A DNA stretch of 64,000 nt, taken from assembly GCA_009733775.1 (NCBI GenBank), contig WOGZ01000008.1:124001-188000 (forward strand), written 5' to 3'. Source of the DNA: Alectoria sarmentosa (lineage: Eukaryota; Ascomycota; Lecanoromycetes; Lecanorales; Parmeliaceae). The notes beneath the pieces are model-generated. The model did no database searches. It saw only the letters and a list, made by a program, of their open reading frames with translations, and had not been told where the DNA came from. The position numbers and the translations under genes were made by a program. This document shows, in pieces, positions 47,281-57,702 of the stretch. Within the stretch, counting starts at the first letter, position 1; each line of letters opens with the position of its first letter.

Positions 47281-47956
47281 TTCACATTGATTTGTGATTT
47301 ACGTTTGCGAATATGTAAGAGCATGGGGGCATTGCTCATGCATACTAGTAGAGGGGAAATTTTGGCGGAGGAGGAAATTCACAATTTTTATACTTAATTA
47401 GCCCCAAGGTCTTGACAGCGGGGTCACGTGGTACCCCTTAGCGTGCTGCATTACCTTTTGACCGCCTTTAACTTCGAGGTCGTGAGATAATCATTTTTGC
47501 TGTAGACGCCAAGATTCCTCCGTACAAGGCCACGCTGTCCAGATCTTTTGATGCAGACTCGCCTATGGCATACAAGCGGCGGCTTGCCTGATTGGTTGGT
47601 CATGGATAGCTCGGCGCTCTTGTCGTGCCTGAACTGCGAGTCCTGCTGTGAAAGATACGGGCGTCTGTTTGTCCAAGTCAACGGACCGAATTCGAGACGT
47701 CGGGCTGTCAAGAGGTAGGGACGGTTTGGTGATGGATGATGGTTGCAGTAGGAGATCGGGTGCTTTTGGAGAGCTTACTTCAGAAATGATGAAACGCGGT
47801 TGTTTGATTGTAGTAGCAGAACTTGAGATCAAGAGATTGTTCCATGAAAAGATCTACAGCGTCGATGCAAGTGTTCGGAGATTTGTCATGCAACTACAGC
47901 CAAGAACAAGTAGGAACGCCCAACAAATATCCTAGAATGCTGCATCGGCACAGGCC
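47281..47956. other. Intergenic between convergent genes
   Basis: This is the 3' flank of the 103-residue gene and of the AAA ATPase gene. Frames of about 90 codons on both strands are mutually overlapping and unsupported. Confidence 0.4.
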
Positions 47957-50900
47957 CTATTTACCCATCTGTTCCATCTCATGCATTTTCCTGAACCTTT
48001 CCATCTTCTCCGCCTGTTTCTCCGCCTGCTTTTTCTTTTCCAGCTCAGCTTTGAACTGCCTGTATTCTTCCTCTTCGTCCAACGGTGGTGCACTACTTCC
48101 CGAGGCAACAATATTCGAAAGCTGCGGGGTGGCCGGCGGGGTTACCGTTTGTTTTGTGAACATGTCGCCTTCGTGGCTGGGGGCTTGCTCGCTCGGACGA
48201 CTTTGCCTCACAGCTCGCTGATAGCTATGCTTCTTGCCCGACGGAGTGTCTATGCCCCGCTCAGGATCGTACGTGTCGTTCCGTATCTCATACATCTGCG
48301 CTTTTTGTTCGTGGGTCTGGCCATGCATGACGCTCTGGAGGTAGTCATCAAATTCTGCGCTCGTTCTGGCCACCGACTTGAAGTGCCGGTCTTCGAGCGC
48401 CGGTTTGAATGGTGGCTTGTCGCCTGTCTCTTTGCACTTTTGACATTTCTCTCGGAATTCGTACTCGGCTAGTGCAACGGCTGTCTGGAAAGCGTTGCGA
48501 ATCTGACGCCCATTCCATCGCTTGCCGTCTTTCCAGTGACTCCTGGCAAAAGCTTCAATCTCAGATCTGTCGACGTAGATATCGCGATTCGACTTGCTCA
48601 GCCGGTTCAGATTCATTGCCCAGATTTCAAACGTCTGCCTGTCGCTAAGGGGGGCATAGTACAGGGAGATATGTATGCGGCTCTTAAAGGCTTCGTCGAA
48701 GGAGCCGATCCGGTTCGTGGTTAGGAACAGTATGCCGGAGTAGTACTCAAGAGTTCGCAAGAAAACGGAGACGAGGGCGTTCCGTTCAATCCCGTCTCCG
48801 CCCCGTTCTCGCTTTGCGAGAAAAACATCGGCTTCGTCCAGTAATAGCACGCATCCCCACTTGCGCGCCAAATGGAATGTACTCTCAAGATTCATCTCAA
48901 CGTCAGACGCTGTCTGCCCAATATCGCCACATGTGATAGGAAATAAAGGTTTGCCAGTGTAAGAAGCCACGCTTTCGGCTGTTGATGTCTTGCCGACTCC
49001 AGGCACGCCATGAAGCAGAATGATCAAGCCTTTGCCTTTCCCACGGATGATATCAATTTGAGGTTTATCCCTGCTCTCGTTCTCAACGGGCCGCGAACCG
49101 AGTGCATGACTTTTGACCAAAGCCTTCACAACCCTCTTGTATTCATCAGGAATGACCAAGTCATCGAAACCAGAATTCTGGCCGTCAAGCGCATCGTTAT
49201 CCTTGATCTCTCGGAGAAGATCGATGTCCAACGAAACTGTAGCCACAAATCAGTATCACGGATCCTTCGATGATGGCGACGGTAGACATACCCCACCTAC
49301 GGCTTCGTAACGAGAAGCCATGTACACGGTACGGTAACAGGATCAATTGGTCGTCGGTCAGGATTTGAGATACATCGCGGGATTCAAGAAACATTCCATG
49401 TGATTCAACGTCTAGGAATCTGTCCATTTGCAGCTTGTCATATCTTGTGTCATCGAAAAGTCTATTGTGACTCCATTTTAGGCACTGATTACTGTCTACT
49501 GGGCAAAAGTCCTCGTACAGCTCCCTTCCGTCGGCCTTCGTCGCTCCTTGAAGTCCTATTTGGGGTTTGTGCTTTGCATAGTCAGGGTGCCTGAATGCTT
49601 GCGCGAAGTCGATGATTACCTCACTCTCTATCTTTGCTCGGGAAACGATCATCAGCATTTCATTCCGGCATAAATAGGTCACATCTTCTGCTTACCTCTT
49701 CCTGGGGCTCACTAAGACTCAATCCTTCGTATCTTCGGTGCTTGAACTCATGGTATTCAGCAAAGCGTCGACCTCGATCGAGTAGTGTCTTTGCAAGTTC
49801 TTCCTCCTTTTCTGCGTAGCTCATGGGATACACGTCGAGCTTTGTGATCATCCTGTCTTCCTCATATTCGAATATGCTAATGGTTTCCTGTACAGGACCA
49901 AACTTCTCGCCATCGAAATCAAATTTTACGCAATCAATGCTGAAAGGCGATATCTGGGACTGTCGATTGAAGATTGGTCTTGCTTCAGCAACGCCATCAT
50001 TACGTCCAATGTCGGTAGTCGTCAACAGTGGCCGACCACCACTGACGTGAATGACTCGGTAGGCTTGTTGAGGCTTTCTGGCAGTCACAACGAGGTCACC
50101 AGGTTGAAAAAGATGCCAAAGGTGCTCAAACCTGACCTTTGAAGTTACTCGTTCGCGAAGAGCCTCATGCAAGGTCAGCAGTGACCCCAAGTGCAAATCG
50201 ATCATGCTGACAAGCAGCTGCAGTTGGTCTCTGGCTTCTTTAAGGCATGTGCACAAATAGGGAATTTCTTGCGGGGCAGGCTTTGCTTCTGGCGCCAGTT
50301 CTGATCGCTCCGAGGCTTTGGGGTTAGGGTCATCAACTGGAGATATGTCGGACAGACCGGTTTCCGCTTCATTCTCATCTTCCAGCTCCTCTTCCTGGTC
50401 TTCTGGCGAGCTCTTTGAGACCTTCAAATGGTGAATCCTGAGAAAGTTCCATTTTCGCAAAATACTAGAGACGTACGTTGTTGAATATTCGACGTCGTTT
50501 CTCTTCGGCCCCAAAATGCGCACAACTTCACTAAGAACCCTGCTCAGGTTATGAGATAAGTTCTTTGCCTCAATAACATCCACGTCGATTACGTTCAGGA
50601 GCTCCGCGCATTTTCGGAATTGTTTCTCGAAACCAACAATGTACTTGAATGGGTAGATCCACGCATCCGCTGTGCTCATGCTGATACTTTCACCGCTCAG
50701 AAGCTCTATCAATATCAAAGGCCATGGAGAACTAAATGCGAGCCTTACGAGGTCCGAGGGCCCCAGCTTTCGAACGTCGCCTACATGCCCGTTCTTGTCG
50801 TAACTGACACCTTGATCACTAGGTTGACGATTCATTCCTTGGCTGTGAGAGTTAGGGTGGATCGTTTCAAGCTGGAAAGAGGATGTTTCCGTTGTAGTAA

Positions 50901-51603
50901 TTAAGAAAATAGAAGCTTTGTCCCACTTTGTATCGTGACGATTGTTCTTCCAATCTTTCAAGCTTAGTGTCGCGACTTTCAGAGGTTGTGGATTGGCACA
51001 GGGTGAGTTGGGAGTTGGTGTATCGTCGTCGTTGCTACGTGACAGCGAAATTAGAACCAGAACACATTATTCCCTGAGATTGAAAATGCTGCGCATTACT
51101 TGCCTTTCTTTACTGGGCCTCTCCTTGGAACCGACTTCGTATTGTAATTCCCGTAGCTCTTTTTCTAGCGCGCCAACGCGATTTTCGAGGCCCTCGGTGT
51201 AGTGTGCTGCCACTCGTGCATATTTGATTCCCTTTCTTTTGTGACGTTCAACGTACTTTGGGGAGCGCTTTTCATGGAAATCGATGGGTAGTTTCGCGTG
51301 TTCAACGAGAACGTCAGAGCTGGCGATGCTGACACTGTCCTCGATGTCATTAGCAGGTGATTGTCCGTCTTCCTTGGTATCTGCTTGTGCAACAATATCC
51401 GGAGCCTCAGGAGAGTCCGGAGCTACGTCCTTCTCAGCGGAATCTTGAGTATGTGTATCCTCCCTATTTCCTCCATGCCACACCGTCTGAGAATGAGCTT
51501 CAGTTGCTTGTACATTGGGCTCGGCGGAGCTCGGGGACGCAGCGCTGGGGACTCTCTGAAGCGTTTCAGATGCAAAGTCACCAGCAGTCAAGATTGAATC
51601 CAT
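47957..51603 (-). CDS. Large AAA+ ATPase of the fungal DUF7025-type AAA family
   Basis: Four exons: 51603-51104, 51034-49696, 49631-49292 and 49236-47957, giving 1152 residues. The N-terminal third is acidic/disordered with a coiled coil (GLENRVGALEKELRELQYE). A middle domain (about 200-720) is the type found before AAA modules in filamentous fungi, with LVRLAFSSPWPLILIELLSG, LFQPGDLVVTARKPQQAYRVIHVSGG and a LLPYRVHGFSLRSRRW segment just before the AAA core. Walker A GVPGVGKT is at about 803-810, Walker B VLLLDEAD ends at 860-863, followed by sensor TTNRI and FKSRIH. The tail is a Lys/Glu/Gln coiled coil. Intron 1 appears to be GC-AG (AG/GCAAGT), the only choice that keeps phase. Substrate unknown; relatives are expanded and poorly studied. 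Divergent from the DUF7708 gene. The domain number is from memory. Confidence 0.87.
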
Positions 51604-52236
51604 AAAAATGTGCTGTTTTAGACAACCCAAGGAAGGGAAAAAGAACTCCCTTGACTTTGCACCAAGAATACGGAGCTACCGTACAACATGTGAGTCCAAC
51701 TTCTGGGAGCGTCCTGGGAAAGATTACTCCGTATCAAATCAGCAAGGCAGGTCAAGTGTGATGCTGCAAGAATATTATATCAGGAATTTCAGCAAGAGCA
51801 ACTGGTCGTGAATTACATCTAGCGGATGGCTGCTATCAAATGAGCATTGTAAGGAACGAATGCTGAGGCTTGGAGGGGCTCTGTAACACACCTTGAAAAG
51901 CGGCCAATCAATAAAAGCCATTGCAGATACCGTTCTTCCGGTAACTCTCGAAAAGGGTCGTGCTCCGCGGAGCTTGCTGAGATGTTGGTCTCACTGCATA
52001 ATCTTTTGATCAATTGCGATGAGGCCAGATACGTCTGACTAACTTGATTGGTTCCCACCGACCTACTCGGAGGGGTTCCGTGGGGTTTGGACCAGGCTGT
52101 AGGTGTGTAAGCTGCCACTTCTTGCGCCCAGTTTTGCCTGAGATCATGAAACCTTATTTTTGGCAAGTATCGGTATTTTGCGCTGTTTGCATTCGTGATT
52201 TCCAGCTGTGACCAGTCACTTTGCTATGAAATTCCA
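51604..52236. promoter_or_regulatory. Divergent promoter region between AAA ATPase and DUF7708 genes
   Basis: These 633 bp separate ATGs at 51603 (minus) and 52237 (plus). A 115-codon frame on the minus strand (52166-51819) lies within; its composition is plausible, but it has no domain and would occupy the shared promoter, so I leave it uncalled. Confidence 0.5.
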
Positions 52237-54447
52237 ATGGAAGATTCGAACGGCATTCTTCCCTCTGCAACCCAAGTAGACCTCTCGGTGAACGTGATAA
52301 AGTATCCTGTAGAGGACGCAGCAAAATGGATGCAGAATCGGCTCGATGGTACAATCCATCCAGCTTTCAATACTGATGTTGATGGCCTCATCTACGACAG
52401 TGACAAGGAGAAATTCGCGCTACTCGCGGACGATGCCCCACTCAACTTGTACGTGAGATACTACTAACATTAATGTCACGACAGATACTGAATTCCTAAA
52501 GGGTGACAATATATGAACAAGCGGAGATTCAGAAACGAGCATTTGTTGTGACGGTCAAAAGGTATAATGCGGTTGCCAAGGAAAAGGGATCCATGCAGAT
52601 GGACGCCACTGCAGACTACAGTTGGAGCGATGTCCTGTCTGCGCAAGACTCCTTTTCTCAAGAATGCGAGAACGGAACGTCAAGAGGTGTCAAGGGTATT
52701 ATGTACAAACAACTGCGAAGGTTTGGAGATAACAGCGAAACCTTTCAATCTTGGCTTAAACTGTTGCCAACAGAATCACATTATCTTTCTGTGCTCTGCG
52801 GAGGTTTGACGCTGATTCTTGGTGTTGGTCCTCTCAGGCAGATGACAAGCTTTGACTTGCAAGTACTGACGTTCCTTAGGCTGCACAACAAATGTCTGAG
52901 ATCCGCGAAAACGTCCGAAACTTCATCGATGATCTCCCATTGAGACTGTCAAAGGCAAAACAATATATCGACATCTTTGGAGAATCCCTGGAGCTGCATC
53001 AGTGTAGTGCTGACCTCTATGTGGCTATACTGAACACGCTGGATGACGTTGTTCAAAGCTATCATAAGCATGTTGCACGTAAGTAAACACACCGATGCTG
53101 TTCGGCGGATGGGTTGACCGACTCTCTGTAGACAGGATTGCCTCAGCATTCATCAACCAGAAACGGAATGGGAAAGAGCTTCGAGACAAAATCAAGAATG
53201 TACAGAACTGTGGGGACAGGCTTGTAAATCAGGCGAACATCTGCTTAATGCAGAACCAAACACGCCTGCTCGATGGAGGAAAGGACCTGACGAGATTGGT
53301 AGTGACATCGACAAGGAAGCAGGACCGTGGTTTCACAACTGTTGTTCTCCAGCAGAATGACATGATGGAAGTCTTGCAGTCACAAGAAAAGCGAATTCAG
53401 TCACAGGAGAATTTGCTGGTAGGCCAGGCAAACCTGCTTAACCAAATCTTGAGCACTTTGAAGGCGACTTCCTTACAACTATTCGAACCGCCACCTAGGC
53501 TCACGTACCTTGAATGTGAAGATTCAATCGACGGCTACCAGACCCCTCGAGGCCGTGCTCTATCCGCGGGCGCCGGTCAAGACCAAGAGAAGTCTCGCCA
53601 AAAACTCGGCGATGTCTTAGAAAGCTTCGGATTCGATTGCGTAGCTGACGCCGCAGCCAAAGACGCCTCCATTCTTCTGCATATACTTGGAAATCTTAGC
53701 TCTGGCTCACAGGATCGCGCGGTAGCATTGATCACATCCTCAATCATGCAGAACTGGTTGACGAGTACCATATCGCTTCCGCTCATTGTCAATGGGCAAA
53801 TGTTCTCCAATGATGGAGAAACCCGGCAGTCTCCGCTTTCGTACTTCTGCGCCAAGCTTGTAGACACCATCCTCCCGCCCAGCACGTCCTCACAGACGCA
53901 GAAAGATCGGACCATCTTTGCTGTGCGTTGGTTTTGCGGGCAGCACACCGATTGGTGTGATTACGGGCTAGGGCTGACAGACTATGAAGCTCATCCGCCC
54001 GGTATGTTAAGCAATATGCTTACGCAGCTCATCGTTCAGCTTCTCGAGTGTTCCTTCCTACCGCACCTCGAGCATGTGTCCCTTCCAAGGAACGATCTGC
54101 AGCTCTCCGAGCTCTGCACCCTCTTTAAATTGCTGGTAGGAGCGCTGCCAGGGAACTCGATTCTTTTCATCGTGATCGACGGGATCTCCTACTATGAGGA
54201 TGAGGAGCGGCGAGAGGAATGCATGGAGGTACTGTCAACGTTGACGGAAGTGACGCGGGGAAGCCCAGGATCCGCAAGTGGATGCCTGATCAAATTGCTT
54301 GTAACGGCTCCGTTGAGGTCCCATTATGTGCAGGATTTGTTCGAAGAGACGGAGATGTTGGATTTGGATGAGTACATACCTCGAGGCGGAGGCTTGACGG
54401 CATTGCAGTGGGACATGGGCGTTGGTAGAGCGATAGCGGATGTCTAG
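52237..54447 (+). CDS. DUF7708-containing NTPase-like protein (fungal STAND-like)
   Basis: Four exons: 52237-52448, 52502-52823, 52880-53078 and 53132-54447, giving 682 residues. After about 100 residues comes a DUF7708-type helical domain (FQSWLKLLPTESHYLSVLCG ... LTLILGAAQQMSEIRENVRN ... HQCSADLYVAILNTLDDVVQ), usual at the N-terminus of fungal NACHT/ankyrin proteins. A coiled coil (MMEVLQSQEKRIQSQENLL) follows, then a P-loop-like region with a Walker-B-like ILFIVIDGISYYEDEE but no GxxxxGK[ST]. The usual Walker A place reads LPLIVNGQMFSNDGE. There are no C-terminal repeats. The role is probably signalling or scaffolding rather than ATP hydrolysis. The exon 2 donor (GTTGGT) is weak but preserves LGAAQQM. 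Intron 1 contains a perfect CTAAC branch site. Confidence 0.82.
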
Positions 54448-54619
54448 TGTCAAATGTCAAAGCTGCCGGTTTACAGTCGTTTGATTCATCATTGTGCTCT
54501 GTATGTTGTGCTGCAAAGTATGCACAACATGTTGAAGGTGCCGTGCAGTGCCAAGCATTGCGTAGTCTGTGTACAGATGAACTACCTTACCTCGAACGGT
54601 AAAGCGTGCCGCATTCATA
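54448..54619. other. 3' flank of DUF7708 gene
   Basis: Short spacer between the stop codon and the miniature inverted-repeat element. Nothing recognised. Confidence 0.4.
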
Positions 54620-54705
54620 CGGCGGACGAGGGCTACAACCACGATAAAACCAAAAACCAGAAAATAATTTCAAAATTTCGAAATTTCGAATTTTTCTTTC
54701 GCGAT

Positions 54706-54800
54706 ACTCTTCGGGGCGTTCTTTTGGGGACTTTTTCGGGGGCTTCTTCGGGGACTTCCCCGGGAAACTCTTTGAGGAACTCTCTCTTCGAGGGGTTTTT
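54706..54800 (+). repeat. Degenerate 12-13-bp repeats inside the MITE
   Basis: Successive units approximate TTCGGGGACTTC (for example CTTCGGGGCGTTC, TTTCGGGGGCTTC, TTCGGGGACTTCC), drifting toward TTCGAGGGG at the right. Confidence 0.6.
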
Positions 54801-54826
54801 TAAAGATGATGAAATGCATCGCGGTA

Positions 54827-54922
54827 ACATATTTTAGGGTAAGATGTTTTGAAATAAAGGTTTTTTGGGGTAGGGGTATCTCGAAGTAAAGATATTTCGG
54901 GGTCAAATGCTTCGAGATAAAG
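54827..54922 (+). repeat. Three 31-33-bp tandem units inside the MITE
   Basis: Three diverged units each end in a (T)TTYGARATAAAG or TCGAAGTAAAG block (54859, 54891 and 54922) and begin ATATTTYRGGGT-like. Confidence 0.65.
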
Positions 54923-55164
54923 TGCTTCGGAGAAAAAAAATCTGAAACTTAAAGATTTTTGTCGTTTGATTTTTGAATTTGTGAATACTTTAAATCGGTT
55001 TTATAAGATTAAGTTGAATGCAAAAAAAATTTCGGGGGCATTATTCGAGGGCATTTTGAATCAAATAGGTGAGGCATAGTCCAAATTCCAAAAAATTGGG
55101 GTTAAAGTTTGGAAAAAATTGGTGGATTTTGGTTTTGTCGTAGTTGTAGCCCTCGTCCGCCGTA

Positions 55165-55368
55165 ATTCAGCTAGCCTGCGGCTCACGGCCCCTCACTTCT
55201 AGTTCTGGCACTCCCCCTCAGCTTTTGACTGCTGTCACCACACTTGGATGCTCTCTCCCCATCAGTGCCAAAACCTCAGAATCCTATCTCTCTCACGGGT
55301 GCTTATAAGATGACTAATGCATACATGGTGGATGACTTAGAATACTGTATGCGAGAGGGAGAAGAAAG
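55165..55368 (+). promoter_or_regulatory. Upstream region of the CorA-like gene
   Basis: Short 5' flank next to the MITE. A second frame starts at the ATG at 55310 (MTNAYMVDDLEYCMREG...) and runs 26 codons; an alternative first exon there is possible. Confidence 0.35.
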
Positions 55369-57702
55369 ATGTTGGAAACACCTCCCTTGAATCTACTGAA
55401 TTATAAGCCCCTGTGGTCCAAAATGCAGGCCGTAGATCAAGCCAAGGCCCAGGAGCTCATCACGCAGCTTGAGCGACAACAACAGGGCCAGATCCAGTGT
55501 TTGCAGGCCTTATTCGGTCTTTTCTCGGAGGACAATGCCAAAAGGCCCGAGGTCAAAGAGGAGGTCAAAGGTACGTACTTGTACACCCGTTGCGACTCTC
55601 TCCCAGAATGCTGTTCAGCTTCTCCATATGCCTGACGCTGATGGGCCGTCTGGCACGAATGAGGATCGCATGTTGAACTCAATTGATGCAGAAAGCACCC
55701 CTGCACCGTTCGCGCCGCAAGAGACTGTGCCCAATGTACCGCCTTCTCAGAACGTGGCCCACATGCCTCACGAGTGGGCTTTGCCTTGGAGTAATGCTCT
55801 CCTACGTGAAAGGATTGAGGAACGAGAGAAAGAGCCAGGTTGCGGAGGTGGACTAGCGCGTCGTAAATATCATTAATCCTTCAGCCTCATCTTAGCTCAT
55901 CTTGGACAGATCTTCCTGATATGAGCCCCATGGATCCTGCAGTGAGCTTCATCGCGCGAAATGCGCTCAACGATCTCGCGTATTTCACATTTGAGAGGGA
56001 ACCCCAGTTCTTGGAAAGATCGAGCGGATCTGAAAGCATAGCGGTCTCTGTAATCGAGTTTGATAGGCGCCGGCGGAGTACTTTAGATACTAGCAGCTGC
56101 TCCGGACCAAACGCGAACTCATCTAAAACAGATGAAGTTTTGCGTATCCTTTTCAGTCCGGTACCGAATTCTACTGTCTAGTGCCGAGCCGTTTTTCGAC
56201 AAGCTAAGAATTGTCTGTCTAGAGATCGGGTGAAACGTCCTTATGTCGAGTTATGTAGGTCCTATCTTGCCAATCTCTGAGGCTTTTGTACAGCGAGGTT
56301 TTCTGATAGTAACGAGTGAGGTGAACGCCTTCACACCTAGCGCTCTGAGTACGATCCTGCTATGTGCTGCGAAAGACAAGTCTAAAGATTACGCAATCAT
56401 ATACGCTGCACTTCGAAGACATCTAAGCACCAGCCACACGGAGAGACACTATAATGAGGGTCATGCATACCAGCTAGAACCGACTGACAATCAAATTACC
56501 TATCGGAATGTCTGTGGGCCATTCTCCTTTCACCCTACTGCCTGCAGCATGCCAGTATTGCTGAAGCTAATCCTGATGAAGATAACCGCTTTTACGATTC
56601 CTTACTTCAGCTTGACGGAGCGACCTCCGGCTTCGGACCAGGCTCCCTTCTCTCCCAGTGGAATCTTCGGTGTCGATGCAAAAGGCGAGAAATACATTCG
56701 CGAACAGAAGTTTAGCGTCTCATGGAGTGGTGGTCTCAAACTTGGTCAGCCTTCTTTGATGGTGGCTCTCAATCCTTTGTGTAAATACAGAGGCTGGCCA
56801 GGCAAGGAAAGTGAACAACCCGCAGCTGCCCATTGAGCAAGAAGCAATCTTTTCGAAATAGCGCATAAATGGGGGGAGGTCTTGGATTCGCTTGATGAAC
56901 AAATTACGTTCCCGGTATGGTGGTAGTCACTTCATTGCCTTTGGCTTCTACTGGTTCCATATACGTTTTGCTAATCGGAGACTAGAGCTCCATTACTTTC
57001 GACAGCCAGATGCGACAGGGGCATCTTATTTGAGGACCGTAATTTCAGCAACTCCAAGAGGTATTTCTGGGCCCTTCAGTGCCTCCAGCTCTTTGCGGAG
57101 CATATAGAAGGTACACTACGCTCGATTCCCAATATCTTTGTGTCAATGAGGCTTGCGGATTCTTCATTGGAGGACTACGAAGCCGTGAAACGCATGTTGG
57201 AGGAAAATCAGAAGGACTTTGGAGAATTGCGAGATCGCATCGAGCGTAAAAGGCAAGAAATACAGAGTCTACGTGATGGCGTATGTCGACTGATCCAGTT
57301 GAATATTCCTGGCTTATGGAAAAGCTGACCGAGTATCGCCCAGCTCTTTTCAGCCTCGTCTGTAGCAGAGGGCAGACTCGCCTTGGAGCAGAATGGGAAC
57401 ATTCGCCTGCTAACCATGGTGACGATTGTATACCTGCCGTTGACGCTCGCAGCTGTAAAGCTTGTCCTCACATCCAAGTACAGACGCTCACTGACAGCTT
57501 TTAGTCCGTTTACAGCATGGGCGTTCTTCCAAACAGCGCTGGCCTGATGTCGTACCTTGTGGTCACCATCGTCATGTGCGCGATTACATACGTTCTTGTA
57601 TTGAACCTCCAGCACCTCAAAGACGCCATTTCCATGGCGCGCAGCAACACATACAGCATGCTACGTACAGGAAAAAACAGTCACGCAGAGCAGACAGCAT
57701 AA
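55369..57702 (+). CDS. CorA-like (Mg2+ transporter-type) fungal membrane protein, exon structure partly unresolved
   Basis: Coding blocks on one strand, joined by probable introns. Block 1, 55369-55570, is soluble and Gln-rich. Block 2, from about 55607 or 55692 to 55838, reads STPAPFAPQETVPNVPPSQN and joins in phase 1 to block 3, which starts at 55910 (DLPDMSPMDPAVSFIARNAL). In the middle, 56200-56900, I cannot choose between frames. Block 5, about 56835-56910, reads NLFEIAHKWGEVLDSLDEQI. Block 6, about 57017-57279, reads GILFEDRNFSNSKRYFWALQ then FGELRDRIERKRQEIQSLRD. Blocks 7 and 8, about 57345-57702, contain LFSASSVAEGRLALEQNGNI, RLLTMVTIVYLPLTLAA (first TM) and MSYLVVTIVMCAITYVLVLN (second TM). 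The RLLTxxTIxYLPL segment and two-TM C-terminus match fungal CorA-like proteins. It may be intact with many introns, or a pseudogene. Confidence 0.6.

Larger units (their letters stand above)
54618..55164. mobile_element. MITE-like element with terminal inverted repeats and TA duplication
   Basis: The element 54620-55162 (543 bp) begins CGGCGGACGAGGGCTACAAC and ends with its exact inverse; similarity continues to about 40 bp with a few transitions. TA flanks both sides (54618-54619 and 55163-55164). There is no transposase-size frame. The interior holds degenerate short repeats (see next entries). This is the layout of a miniature inverted-repeat transposable element of the TA-target class. 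Confidence 0.85.

Noticed and set aside
51819..52166. 115-codon minus-strand frame upstream of the AAA ATPase
   Set aside because: Composition is plausible, but there is no domain or intron to join it to the AAA gene, and it fills the shared promoter of two convincing divergent genes.
54457..54906. Minus- and plus-strand frames across the MITE
   Set aside because: They translate degenerate tandem repeats (Lys/Arg/Pro/Phe-rich) and extend into the inverted repeats.
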